Source of the DNA: Dromaius novaehollandiae
Lineage: Eukaryota; Chordata; Aves; Casuariiformes; Dromaiidae
Length of the DNA stretch: 64,000 nucleotides
Reading direction: 5' to 3'
Assembly (NCBI RefSeq): GCF_036370855.1
Contig: NC_088098.1
Coordinates: 143,674,721-143,738,720 of the forward strand
Shown here: positions 1-11,968 of the stretch, one piece after another
Layout: every line of letters starts with the position of its first letter
How positions within the stretch are numbered: the first letter of the stretch is position 1
Translations under genes and position numbers: made by a program
The notes under the pieces: generated by a model
The model's input: only the letters and a program-made list of their open reading frames with translations
The model's database searches: none
Told to the model about the DNA's origin: nothing

Positions 1-1167
1 ACAGGAATATGTGTATAAGTATTTAGGTCTCTTGCAGATAGCGTAGGCTGCTTGAACTGGATGTTTATATCTAATGTGGGTAGGTAGCCAATCTCTAGTA
101 TATCTAAAAGGAATGATGCAATGCTAGGCTGACGGTGAAACTTTGGCATGTTACAGGTATATTCTAGTCTTGAACATCTAAATAGAGGAACAGACAGTGT
201 GTGTCTAAATAAAGATACACGTTGTATGCATGTCTTCCAAGCACAAAGGATGAGATCCAAAGAGGGCCTATAACGTCACTCCAGCAGAATTTTTGTGCAT
301 ATGCCCAAGAAAGTGATCCAGAAATGAGATGCTCCATAGGCCCATGAGGAACTTATATTCACTTAGTGCCTATGCCTTGATCTTGAATCATCCCTGGATC
401 CTGTTCTAGGCAGAGCTTCTAGACATCTGTCTCCCTCTATGCTGTATTAGAGACAGTCTAGAGACAAAAGTATGAGTCATAAACTCTGCTCACGTTCTTA
501 GAAAATGCCCCACAATTTTCTCTATTGCGACAAATGAGCATTCCACTTATCTAAGAACTACTGGAGAGACCGTATGTCCTCAGTCTGGTCAGTGCTGCCT
601 TTTCCCTTCTCACTTGTTAACGTCCAAAACTCTTCATGACCCTGGCAACAGGCTTTACATCTGAATAGCTTTGACAGTCACAAATAAATCACTGAAACTC
701 TTGCTCACACTTTAGCCCTAAGAAATTTTCACTGTTCCTTATGAGGGGCTGCTGCTCTCTCTGCTAGAAGCATCATATAGTGAGTCATGGAGGGAGAGGA
801 TAGCCTAAAATAATCTCTGTCTTACTGACATATTTAGTCGTGATATGTGAAGGCAGCTGAAATGATTCATGGGGATCCACAGCAATCTCTGCTCACGCGC
901 AGCCTTCAAAGAAAAATAAGAAAGACTAAAATGTGAATAAATGTGGGGTTTTCATAATGAAGCAAATATGAAGATGTCATTCTCAAGCTGAAATTTTGCA
1001 CAGATCTCCACCATAAGCTAACTCACCCAGAAGGAAGTTTTTAAGATGCTGTCTTTGACTGGGTAGAGAATTGTCTGCAGTCAAGCTCACTCTGGACAGT
1101 ATTCAGCCACATGCAGCAGGAGTGATGAACAGCCAGGGCATTGGCTTTCTTTCCTTCTGTGTTTCAG
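1..1167. other. Upstream/intron sequence of gene 1
   Basis: This is non-coding as far as I can see. Bases from about 480 to 950 recur in diverged form at about 22970-23430, the left part of the decayed copy. No CpG-rich promoter is visible, so the promoter is probably outside the window. Confidence 0.5.
38..83 (+). CDS. Gene 1: possible first coding exon (weak)
   Basis: A cag acceptor at 35-37, an ATG at 61 and a GT at 84 give 23 coding bases ending in phase 2, the phase needed to join the exon at 1168. The donor (gtagcc) is poor and there is no comparative support. The Met at 1181 could serve instead. Confidence 0.15.
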
Positions 1168-1317
1168 GAGATCACTGGTCATGCCCCTGGTCTTCTGTCT
1201 GCTTCTACAACCACCACAGACACAGCTTTCCATTACCACAAAGCCAAACATTGTCCTGTTGATGGCTGATGACCTCGGTATAGGGGACATAGGTTGCTAT
1301 GGGAATGATACTATCAG
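1168..1317 (+). CDS. Gene 1 exon a: signal region and ADD motif
   Basis: Acceptor tttcag/G and donor AG/gtaagg. It encodes a hydrophobic leader then [20 protein letters not shown]; the two aspartates are metal ligands in the sulfatase fold. It opens one base into a codon, so a 5' exon ending in phase 2 is implied. Coding from 1181 if the internal Met is used. Confidence 0.88.
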
Positions 1318-4300
1318 GTAAGGAAATAGAGCATAATAATGAACAGTGTTTGTCTGTTTTTTAGTGTAAGACTTCTGCCAGTCCTCAACCATTTGGCCTG
1401 TCTTCAGGTCCATTTACTGCAAAAATAGGGGGATTTCCCATGGGTGCCACTAACAGTAAGTGCAAAGCACTATCAGGATAATCACACACCTTAGAGGGCA
1501 TTCCCAGGGCCAGAGCTGCTATCCAGAGCTGGTTTAGTCTGGGAATATGTCCTTAGTTCTTGTGTATTTCTTAACTGTTGAGAAACACTAAACTCTTGCA
1601 CACACCTGAAGATAGAAAAATTGTTCCCTCCTTCCACATATCAAGCCTCATTACCTCATTTAACTCTCTTACATAATTCTTTCCAAGCACCGCATCAAAA
1701 TCCAGTATAAATCACTGCGATGAGCCATGTTACTAGGAAAAACTTCTCTTTTCAGACCCAAGGATGTAGAATTTGCTTTCTCTTTCAAAATCATGACACA
1801 TTATTGCCTGCTAGCTTCCTACCAGCTTGTCACTTCTTCACCGAACAAAACCAAATTTGGTACAATCAGTCTCCTCATCCAGCTAAGTATTCAGAATCTC
1901 ACCCTGACTGACACTGACCGGCAGTTTCTGATAGGTAGCTGATGAGGCTCTGCCTGGCTCAGCATCTACTTCAACATAACTTCATCCTCTAGGCATGAGT
2001 TTTGCTCTTCAGGAGCAGCAGGATACATTTCTGTGAAGTCCTTTGTACGACTGGGGAAAACAAGAAGAAATTATTACCTTGAAACTTATCCAGATACCTA
2101 CTGTTAATGAAGAAAGAAAAAAAAATTAAAGAGGGGAAGGGGAAGGGGAAGGGGAAGGGGAAGGGGAAGGGGAAGGGGAAGGGGAAGGGGAAGGGGAAGG
2201 GGAAGGGGAAGGGGAAGGGGAAGGGGAAGGGGAAGGGGAAGGGGAAGGGGAAGGGGAAGGGGAAGGGGAAGGGGAAGGGGAAGGGGAAGGGGAAGGGGAA
2301 GGGGAAGGGGAAGGGGAAGGGGAAGGGGAAGGGGAAGGGGAAGGGGAAGGGGAAGGGGAAGGGGAAGGGGAAGGGGAAGGGGAAGGGGAAGGGGAAGGGT
2401 ACAGGGCCATCTTCAAATAGAAGAAATTTCCCCAAATAAATCTAAGTTTATTATTCCTCATCACTATAGCTTTGAAGCCCCTCTGAATGACATCTGATAA
2501 TGTTGGTTCTGTTTTTAGGACCCCAAATATTGACCGTCTGGCAAAAGAAGGAGTGAAACTGACTCAGCACATTGCTGCGGCTCCACTTTGCACCCCCAGC
2601 AGAGCAGCATTCCTCACTGGCAGATATCCCCTCCGATCAGGTTTACCTTGTACAACCTTTAAACCTAAAAGTAGCCTTTAAACATTGCTTTATTGCCAAA
2701 GGGAACAATCTCATACAACAGGCACAAAAGAAAGGAGGGTGTGCAAATAGAAAGGGTACCGCAGACATGTCATCCCTCACTTAGTAGGCACACAAGGCCC
2801 CACCAGCTAGATCAGGCACTCTGAGGTTACATCTGTATTTATGTGGTGCAACCGAGGGACCTGGGGGGAAGCGAGGCAGAGAAGAACCAGGTCTGCAGAG
2901 CAGCTTGCTCCCTTCCAACCAGCAACTTCTGTTGCATTTTGGTGCTCTATTACACGGAATGCAGCAGGAATGGAGTTAGTACAAATTGTTACATTTAAAA
3001 AATTAATCACTCAGAACATGAACAGCAACACATTTCTGAAACACTATTTACATTGATTTCTATAATGGGTGACTCATCATCAGGTATCAGAAATAGCTTG
3101 GCCTTGCAGGTAAAAGAGAGCAGATTCGTGTCCACTCCCTCCAGTCCAGGCACAGAGTGAGTGCTTTACAGGAAAGTCTTTGTTAGCTATGTATCAGAAT
3201 TCATCTATCCTACAAAATAAGTTTGACAGCTGTATTATTTTTCAAGGTTCTATTTTTGAAGAAAAAATACTATCCTGTCAAACCGTATTCCTGAGATGAA
3301 GAGATACGATAAACAAATAGCTCTACGTGTTCCTAACAGCAACTCTCTGACACTTGTTCTATTGCAAATGATGTTCAGCATCTCCATTCCCAAGGCATTT
3401 TGAAGCTGTCGCATCATCCTACTTTCATTCTGACAGCTCCCACTGAGGTAGCTGGAAAATGTACACAAGTGTTTATAGACTCTCTCTTCTACTATAACAA
3501 CAGGGTCAGATACATTCAACATTTCCATGGGAGACTGAGCTTCTATCCCCAGTTTTGTGGCATATGACAGATTGTGTTTCACATTACATCATTTGATAGG
3601 GTTATGTCAGTATATAATGCCAAATAACAGGGTGTAAACCTACAAGTGAGGAGAAGACTAGGGAGCTACACAGCTGCTCTGTTGTTTTCAGGAGTCAGAA
3701 ACCCACCACATCACCATGCAGGGAAGTTTTGAGTTCCCAAACAGTCTTAGGGAAGTTGAAGTTTGAGCTTTAACCTCCTCACCCTCTTACCCACCCTCAC
3801 AATCACACTAGATCAGTGCAGTCCATACAGCCTGGATGCCACTGGAACATACAAAAGCTTCTATACAGCTGTGCCATTCAAAGAAGAATAAGTATCATAT
3901 AATGGAAAAATTTAACTCTTTCTCATTCTTGTCCAGTGTCATAGATTCGTTTCCCTGAACAAACAGCGTTAGGACAAAAAAAATAACACTGTAATAATCA
4001 ATGAAACCAGGAAGCAATGAATATATATTTGATAAAAATATTCTACTGGTTATACTTACTAAGATTTTTTATTATTATATTTTATAGGCATGGATGCTAT
4101 AAACAATTATCGTGTTATTTTTTGGAATGGTGGCTCAGGAGGGCTCCCTCCCAATGAAACCACTTTTGCCAAAATATTGCAGCAACAAGGCTACAGCACG
4201 GGACTAATAGGTATGGAGAAATTTCTGAAGATGGCATAGAATGAGTTTCACCTGCATATCTCACTGAAAGCATTTGGTTTAGTTAACAGCTGGTCATACC

Positions 4301-7300
4301 TCAGTTGTAGTTCTTTTCTTTCCTGATCCAAAAATATCTTGTAAGAAGAAATCCAGAACAAAAAGAATCTCTCTTAAAAGAACAAGTGTCCGCTAAAGAA
4401 AATAAACTTCACCATTGACCTGCTTTCAAACATAGCTGTGGTTGTTAAAAACATAATGGCCAATATGTTGTTAAAATATTTCTTTAATAATATTCTACTA
4501 GTAACATGATAATTGTCCCAGGACTATCTTCATAAAAACAAATACAGGAGTTCTACTTAAATATGCATCTTCATGCTTTATACAGTTCAGAGCTAGCTCA
4601 CAAGTCATACAAAAGGGAACAGCTGCTACTTAAAACAATAGAATCAGTTTACAATATCAAATGATTTGGTCTTTCAAGAACAGAAACAGCACAATTATTT
4701 CTTCTGTAATTACAATGTGCCACTATAGCTGACCAAGTTCTCAACACAGCCCACAAAACATTGCCTCCTTCAGCATTTCAAATAATTATCTACCTTAGAT
4801 ATGTCACACAGTTTCACATTCTGAAAAAACACAGATATTCCAGAGTTGACTTTTCAGTGATTCACCCTACCTCATCTGAGCATGTCAATAGCCAAAATCT
4901 ATGTTTGATACACAAAAACATCAGCTGCACAAATAAATTGAATTCTCTAACAAAAGTTTCTGCAGCAATTGGCTTGTATTCATTCAGCATAATAAATCTA
5001 AAATGTAGAGGGCAATACTAAATGAAGCCCTCCAAGTTTTTTAGGTTGTGTATTACTTAGTCTTCTCCTGTTAGTTTTGTAGTGATATTATTTTAACTGT
5101 TTTAGAATACTCATAAAACAGCCCAAGTCCATTTGCCAAGTGCTTCAGCATCTAAGCACTAACAAAACAATCACATTTGTCTCCACTTTGCCAACAGTAT
5201 TGTCCTGTAGGGAATCTGTGCTGCATCCCTCCAAGAAGCTAGCTAGCAAACCAGGCCAGCATTTTCCCTGTAGGCATCAAAGTTAAAATCACATCACGGA
5301 TATCAAGAGCATCACTTAATCCAACCAGATTGACAGTTTCCGATGAATTGCACTTTAAGTGATGGTGGAAAACACTGCTGATGAGTGATGCTAACAAACG
5401 TAACAAAAACTTTACATTCAAGTCATGAAGCAAGAAATCTTACGCAGTGTCTGCCCAAATCAGCACAGGTGAATGAGCCCTAAATTGACTCACCTGAAAG
5501 GTTCATGATTGTTTTGTTTTGGGCACAAACAATTTAACTGCAAAGTTAAATACCATTAATTACCAGCTGCTTGATGTGACAAGTATACTTTTACTTGGGA
5601 AACAATTTGAGGATTCTTTGTAGTCTGAAAGCCAATGTTGTGTAACTTATGCTCTCACAGGTTAATTTATCTTAATTATAAACTTAATTTTTCTTAATTA
5701 CATATTTAAATTATCCTCTAGATCTGAGTCTTTTGCAGCATATCAGAAGCTTTTTTCAACCTCATCTGGCTACTGAAATCTAAGGATACCATATCTGCAC
5801 CTGTATTTATGGCCTATACATCTATGTATTGATTACAAATCTGTTTCATTTTATTGGTCATTCTTAACATGTCAAGGCACACATGTCAAGAGGCAAAATG
5901 AATAGAGATTTTGGCTGAAAGAAATCCATCCACCTAGATTAGAACTTTGTCCTTATATTGACATCCAAAAAGTAGCATTCTTTTTCTCTAAAGTAGATTT
6001 TTTTGCTCCTGGTATAATGTGCAGAAATTCTATTGAAATCTACTCAGAGTTGGCTGCTAGTATACTATTAGTAGTATCGTAAGCAAATTGTTTAGGATAA
6101 TATCTTTCTGTAAATGCACAGTTCTTTATTCCACAATAAGAATTGATTGCAAATCAGTTTTCAAGTAAAATTCACAAAGTACAACAAGTTCACTTAGATC
6201 TATAAATCTGGAATCCAAGTCCTGCATTACATCAAAGGTCATAAAATGTAGCTAAACTGCATCTCTCTTGTGAGAAAAAAGAGATTCTGGTCACTTGATT
6301 CAGACATTTACTACCACCCCTTGTTGAGCAAAATCAGCCAAGTTATTAAATTTCTGCATAAGTGTTGGAACAGACTGGAGGGGAAGTGAGAGATTTATTT
6401 TGATGGGTCCTTTATCATAATGGGCGTATATTCATAATAAAGGACAAGTGGTATTGCAAAAGGTTATGGGATGTTCCTTTTGATATCTGAAGACTTCATT
6501 ATTTAAAAGAAAAGAGCTCCTGATGTCTTTGACTTTTAAAAATTGATAAAATACAAATAAATGGCAAAAAACAATGCCTTTTATTCTCATCCAGTATACA
6601 GACGTATTACAATCTTCAAAGCTACATATGTATAACTTGAGAAGAAATCCTGATCATCTTGCTCTTCCTGTGCTCAAGTTCTTCTGGATCTGCTGGTTTG
6701 CCTGGCAAACCCACTGTTGCACCACAAGCTATTTGACTATGCTGTTGTGTAGCCCATAGTTCCCCTTATCAATCAGGCACGGGCATGTCATTGAGTATTC
6801 TCACAGTCCTGACATGAACCCATTGAAAGGTTTCCAGCTTTCTCCATTGTATGTTGAAGGTAAAGAGACAAAAGAACAATGTTATTTTTCCCTGTACATA
6901 CAAAAGGACTTTTTCCTCCTATTTCATGCCTGGCAGGTCTCCAAGAAGGAGATACATTCTTGATAAATTCTGAAAATCTGGATGCTTCTCAATTTTTAGC
7001 TCCTATTTTACTCCATTTTTTTACATTTGGCTAAAGCTTTGAGGCATGAATCACCAGGAACTCCAGTGGAAATTTATATGCTATAGAGGTTTGCTTTCAT
7101 CAGTCATTACGATATACTCCGTTACATCAGTTCATACTCGAAATATATCTGTAGAATGAATAACTTAGGTAGAAAAAAAACATATTTTTGAGAAATGTTT
7201 TGTAGTAGGAAAAGCTCATTTTTAAATATTATTTCTTTACATGTTAACAATGTGTATTTTCAGGGAAGTGGCATCAAGGTGTTAACTGTGAATCCTTCAA

Positions 7301-10300
7301 TGACCATTGTCATCACCCTTTAAACCACGGGTTTGGTTATTTTTATGGCATGCCTTTTACGCTAATAAGTGACTGCCTAACAACAGAACCTCCAGAGATG
7401 GACAGAGAATTTAGGAGGAAACTCTGGCTTTACACGCAGATGATTGGTCTTGTTACACTCACTTCTGCCCTAGGAAGACTTACAGGCTTGATTTCGGTCA
7501 GCTGGAAAATAGTGACCTGCCTTGCTGGGTTTAGTCTTCTGTTCTTTGCATCCTGGTTCTCAAGTTATGGATTCATAAGACACTGGAACTGCATTATGAT
7601 GAGAAACCATGAAGTTACTGAACAGCCAATGGTGACAGAGAGGACTACATCCCTTATCCTGAGGGAGTCTATTTCATTTATTGAAAGGTAAAGTGTGTTT
7701 CCTTTGAACACATTTATTCCAGTTCTTGCATGTCTCGCAACTTTTAAGCAGCATTTTCCCATGAGAAATCTTCTCTATAATTTTTATAATATTATTAATG
7801 TCATATATTTATAATATTTAATACAATTTATAATATTTATAATATTATATAGTATGATAATATTATTATAACTAATAATTATTAATTATTGGTATCATTA
7901 ATAACGATATTACAGTACTAAACCAAAAGTTAGTTTAGAGATATCTGTTATTCTCAGCTTTGCTAAAACTCATAACTTTTCCAAACATTCACATGTTGGA
8001 TTGAATATTTCTAAGCAATTTTGAGGAAATATGTATTTCTACCCATTAGACCATCACTGCTGCTTTAAAGGATAGCAGCTTATGGCAGAAATATGTGTGT
8101 GTGCAGGGACAAGAGTGGAGGAAAGCTCAAAACTAGCAGAGGAGAAATAGAGCCATGAGGTTGTCTTATCATACGGACTGACACGTGGAAACCAGATGGC
8201 AGGAAATGCATCCACTCCCTTGATTTCAGTAGCGTTGTGATGGTTTGCAATAGGAGAAAGTGGAGTGTCTATGTGAAATCATTCTAGGTATGATTCAGGG
8301 AAAAAAGAGGGTCATTTTATGTAAGTTAAATATTACTCTGTGGGACAGATCATAACCACTGGTTTTTAATATCTTACAAAGTAAGATGTTTTCTAAGTCA
8401 CTGCTGAAAGATCTATGCAAATCATAACACCAATTTCCATTATGAATGACCTCTGTATGTATCAAGGACCTTCTTCCCTAATAACAAAGTGTTGATTTCT
8501 GTTTTTTAGAAACAAGCACAAGCCGTTCCTCCTCTTTCTTTCCTTTTTACATGCCCACACCCCTCTCCTCACCACAGAGAAGTTTCTTGGGAAGAGCAGC
8601 CATGGTTTATATGGAGACAATGTAGAGGAGATGGACTGGATGGTGGGTAAGTTGCCACTGCAAATAACAACGTCTCCAGCTACCTAATATCTGGATCCAA
8701 ATGTATAATAGAAAAGGCAGTTATTGTTAAAAGAACAAGGAAGAAAAAAGGCCTAAGTTTGTCATGAATACCTGTCATTGTATGAGCACTGTTGGCCCAT
8801 ACTTTTGGCTTTTTCTTTTCTCTGATCTGGGACCAAATGAGTTTTTCTGCTCATTCAGGTTTTTTTGGTCTAGTGTTTACTAAGTTTTAATCATGTCCCC
8901 CTGGCTCCTGCCAAAGGTAAGCAGCTGCTCTTCTTTCTAAACACTATATGGACTGAGAACTATTTAGTTTTCCATGATTATTCAAGATCAAGTAATTTCA
9001 GCCTCTTATGTCTGTGTCTTTTCTAAGTAGGCCATGTCAGAAAGGAATAAAACTGATAAGCAAATTAATTCCAGATGTAAACCAGGAGGCTGTTTGTCTG
9101 TCAATGCTATATTCAGTAAAATACTGAATATTTTTCAGTCCATTCACAAATCCAGAAATATTTATAAGTATTAATTGATATGGCTCCAGAAATCAGATTC
9201 ATGGTATTTTTCAGCCTGTTGTTTTTTTGTTTTTTTTCCGAAGGGGAAGGAAGGTTATATATCATCCAATCATGGAGGATGAAAAGTAGCTATCTTTGCA
9301 AAAGGGATAAAAATCAGGTACATATGCATACATATCATGTCTGTGACTGAGGTGACTCTTCTGTTATAATGCTAACAATAAAGGAGTTATAGCGCATTAC
9401 AAATTTTCCATGCATTTATAGACTCCAAAATCACAGGTATAAATCTTGATCCTGCAAAATATTTCTTTCAAACACTAAGCAGCCCTACATAGGTTGACCT
9501 ACACAAGAAACTATATGGATGAATGTTTGCAAGTCAGATGATAAAAGTGGTGTAAGCTGTGTTTTTGCTTTTTAATACTCGCACATTCCTGTGGTTACAG
9601 GCCAAGTTCTAGATGCTATTGAGAAGGAAGGCTTGAAAAATATTACACTAGTTTACTTTGCCTCTGATCATGGTGGATGGCTGGAAAGACAAGAAGGAAA
9701 AAGGCAGCTGGGCGGTTGGAATGGAATATATAGAGGTAAGAGCTGTCAGGGGATGCTGACAATCCAAGAACAACTAATTAAGTACTCAGGACACCTCTAA
9801 AGCTTAGTAAGACCATATGCTCAAGGACTAATGGTGTTTTATCATTTAGAAGGGAATTTGTCTTATTCTAATTATGTATTCAAAAATCTAGACAATGCTA
9901 GTATGTACAGATGTTCTTTTTAAGCATGAATTCTCCAACTGGCACTTCCTTCTGAGGCAACTGATCACAAGCTAATTTTGATTAAGAATGTGTAACTTCT
10001 TGTTCAATATTTTTATCTGCATCTTACATACGAACTCTTGCAGGTATGTTATATGATTGTAAGAAAGAGAAAAGAACTATGTTGGGAAATCATTTCATGT
10101 CTGAAAATTTTATCCACACCAAATTCTAATGAGACAATGCTTTTGTCTGTAAACCAACAAAAGGGAGTAAGTGGGTGAGGTCATTTGAGGGCTCTAATGT
10201 AGTGAACATACTGTCACTGATATTGAGGAGAATGAGCTTCATGGAAAAACCGAAAAGATAAGGAAGGCTAACGGATAACATTAGTCAGTTTATGTTAATA

Positions 10301-11968
10301 CAATTTCAATGGTCTAGAATTTCTCTTTATTTTTAATGAAAAGTTTGTTTTAATCAAAATTTGTTTTTTTAATGAAAGGTGGAAAAGCTATGGGAGGCTG
10401 GGAAGGAGGAATCCGTGTCCCAGGGATATTTAGATGGCCAGGAGTGTTACCTGCAGACACAGTTATTGATGAACCTACGAGCCTTATGGACATTTATCCT
10501 ACAGTAGTACATCTGGCTGGAGGAGTAGTACCCCAGGACCGGTACGAACTCTATGAATTGTCTTTACTCCTTCTCTTTTCCCAAGATGATGAAAAATCCA
10601 ATTTGGAAACAGTTTGAAAACCTGAGGATTTCTTTCCCACTCCCGCCACTTTTCTAGACCTATAAATGTTACCACAGTCCATTTATCTCTTTCTTACATT
10701 TGAGATTCAGCAGCTAGTCATAAATCTTCTTTGTTCAGCATTGTCACTTCCAACAAAAGGTGTACATAAAGAATGCAGTAAAGTACAGCTTAGCCCAGTT
10801 TGGTGGTTTCTGCTTTTTCTGTTAGGGTAATTGATGGCCGGGACCTGATGCCTTTACTGCAAGGAACAGTTCAGCACTCAGAGCATGAATTCCTGTTTCA
10901 TTACTGTGGCGTTCACTTACATGCAGTGCGGTGGCACCAGAAAGACAGTGAGTACTGAAATTTTTTTCCCAAGAACCAGGTTCAATCTATGGGGGGCAGA
11001 TTTGCCTGGCATGGGTATTCTGCAAATGCAACTTTCTAAGTAGTTCCAGGCGTAAGGTGATAAATAACTCACTATCATTACCTATAATTATGTGAGAGAA
11101 AGAATTCACTTCAAGGCACGTGGCATGAGGCCTATCATGCCAGGCAGAATACTGGAGCTTAAAAAAAAATTCTGGCAGCTCACAGGTTTTCCCTCTGTAG
11201 CATGTGGGTTCCAGTTCTCGCCCACCTCTGAATACAAAGCCTGGGGAGTCCATGTAATCCTTGCCTGATGGAGTTCTTGCCTCAGTCCCTTGTCAAAACT
11301 GTAGATGTCTTTCTGCTACTTAAATAAGGAAATGGCAAAATCTTTTTTTCCATAGGAAGAAAAGGTCAGGCAAAAGTGACACTTGCTGGAAACTTTGCAG
11401 GAATTTAAAAATATGACTGAAATCTCCATTTTACCTTTTTGATTTGATTTTGTACTATTTAAATTTTGAATTAAAATACTATATAAACTAGCAAGTCTAA
11501 AGCTGAAATGCAGCCCTCCTCCCAAAAAATGAACTCTAGAAAAACATGCAGTATTCTAGTGCCAGTACCTTTGCAAAGCTTACTTCTTTCCTGACAGGTG
11601 GATCCATCTGGAAGGCTCATTATGTGACACCAGTCTTTCGTCCACCTGGGGCTGGAGCTTGTTATGACAGAGGATTTTGCCCATGCTTTGGGGAAGGTGT
11701 GACATATCATGACCCTCCCTTGCTGTTTGATCTCTCACAAGACCCTTCTGAAGCCAAACCTCTAGCAGCTGACACTGAGCCCCTCTTTGACGTTGTAATA
11801 AAGAAGATTGGAAGAGCTATTGAAGAGCATCGCAGGACACTGACTCCAGTCCCAGAGCAGCTGTCCTTGTACAACATTATCTGGAAGCCATGGCTGCAGC
11901 CATGCTGTGGGACATTCCCTTTCTGTTGGTGTGATAAGGAAGGTGATAACAAACTTGCTGATCTATAA
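1181..11968 (+). CDS. Gene 1: arylsulfatase of the ARSD/ARSL/ARSH group, 9 exons in window (ARSL-like)
   Basis: Sulfatase that should hydrolyse sulfate esters in the secretory pathway; the substrate cannot be told from sequence. The exons join in one frame to 577 residues from the Met at 1181 (human relatives are about 560-595). Visible motifs are a short hydrophobic start, the metal-binding ADD (30-31), CTPSR with the formylglycine Cys70 and Arg74, GLIGKWHQG (Lys129, His131), LHAHTP (His283/His285), SDHGG (337-340), GGKAMGG (Lys362) and a cysteine-rich tail ([15 protein letters not shown]). Two hydrophobic helices, about 183-205 and 208-228, form the membrane hairpin typical of the STS/ARSD branch. 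Introns run from 284 to 3053 bp, all GT-AG. The segment around residues 255-315 ([28 protein letters not shown]) recalls human ARSL more than ARSD or ARSH, but this orthology is from memory and tentative. Translation may begin in an upstream exon, since exon 1168-1317 opens mid-codon. Confidence 0.9.
1318..2518 (+). other. Gene 1 intron a-b
   Basis: Intron of 1201 bp carrying the long GGGGAA repeat at 2133-2399, about 120 bp before the acceptor. This whole interval has no counterpart in the decayed copy at 23-28 kb. Confidence 0.8.
2133..2399 (+). repeat. Perfect (GGGGAA)n array, about 44 copies
   Basis: 267 bp of uninterrupted GGGGAA on the sense strand of gene 1. It is homopurine on one strand and homopyrimidine on the other, with more than 40 evenly spaced G4 runs. 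It lies inside the intron between exons a and b. Reading frames through it (Gly-Lys, Pro-Phe, Pro-Ser dipeptides) are repeat artefacts, not genes. Confidence 0.98.
2519..2640 (+). CDS. Gene 1 exon b: sulfatase signature 1 (active-site Cys)
   Basis: 122 nt, acceptor tttttag, donor gtttac. Encodes [18 protein letters not shown] then [15 protein letters not shown]. The Cys codon at 2589-2591 is the one converted to formylglycine in active sulfatases. Confidence 0.95.
4088..4210 (+). CDS. Gene 1 exon c
   Basis: 123 nt, acceptor tttatag, donor gtatgg. Encodes [20 protein letters not shown] and then GYSTGLIG, the first half of sulfatase signature 2. NET is a possible N-glycosylation site. Confidence 0.94.
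4211..7263 (+). other. Gene 1 intron c-d
   Basis: Longest intron of gene 1 (3053 bp), AT-rich, with no coding signal seen. Parts recur, diverged, in the decayed copy (about 4670 matching 24790, about 5030-5170 matching 25250-25410). Confidence 0.75.
7264..7687 (+). CDS. Gene 1 exon d: GKWH motif and membrane hairpin
   Basis: 424 nt, acceptor ttttcag, donor gtaaag. Starts with [20 protein letters not shown] and includes YFYGMPFTL, two hydrophobic helices separated by a short polar turn, and [16 protein letters not shown]. The length equals that of the matching exon in genes 2 and 3. Confidence 0.96.
7776..7915. repeat. AT-rich low-complexity block
   Basis: Near-pure A/T stretch of imperfect TAATATTA-type repeats with many short palindromes, in the intron d-e of gene 1. 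Confidence 0.8.
8510..8646 (+). CDS. Gene 1 exon e
   Basis: 137 nt, acceptor tttttag, donor gtaagt. Encodes [12 protein letters not shown] (second His is the expected active-site residue) and [15 protein letters not shown]. Confidence 0.95.
9601..9735 (+). CDS. Gene 1 exon f
   Basis: 135 nt, acceptor gttacag, donor gtaaga. Encodes [20 protein letters not shown] then DHGG, the second pair of metal/active-site residues. It reads GQ where relatives have GK or GR at the exon start. Confidence 0.94.
10379..10541 (+). CDS. Gene 1 exon g
   Basis: 163 nt, acceptor atgaaag, donor gtacga. Encodes [20 protein letters not shown] and [18 protein letters not shown]. The lysine is the catalytic Lys; the residue after it is Ala where relatives have Gly. 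Confidence 0.94.
10826..10947 (+). CDS. Gene 1 exon h
   Basis: 122 nt, acceptor tgttag, donor gtgagt. Encodes [13 protein letters not shown] and [20 protein letters not shown]. Confidence 0.94.
11598..11968 (+). CDS. Gene 1 terminal exon i
   Basis: Acceptor ctgacag; stop TAA at 11966-11968. Encodes [37 protein letters not shown] and the Cys-rich tail. Its first 173 bases differ from gene 2 at a single position. Confidence 0.95.

Noticed and set aside
1989-2464. Long open frames on both strands through the GGGGAA array
   Set aside because: They are forced by a six-base repeat without stops and encode only dipeptide repeats.
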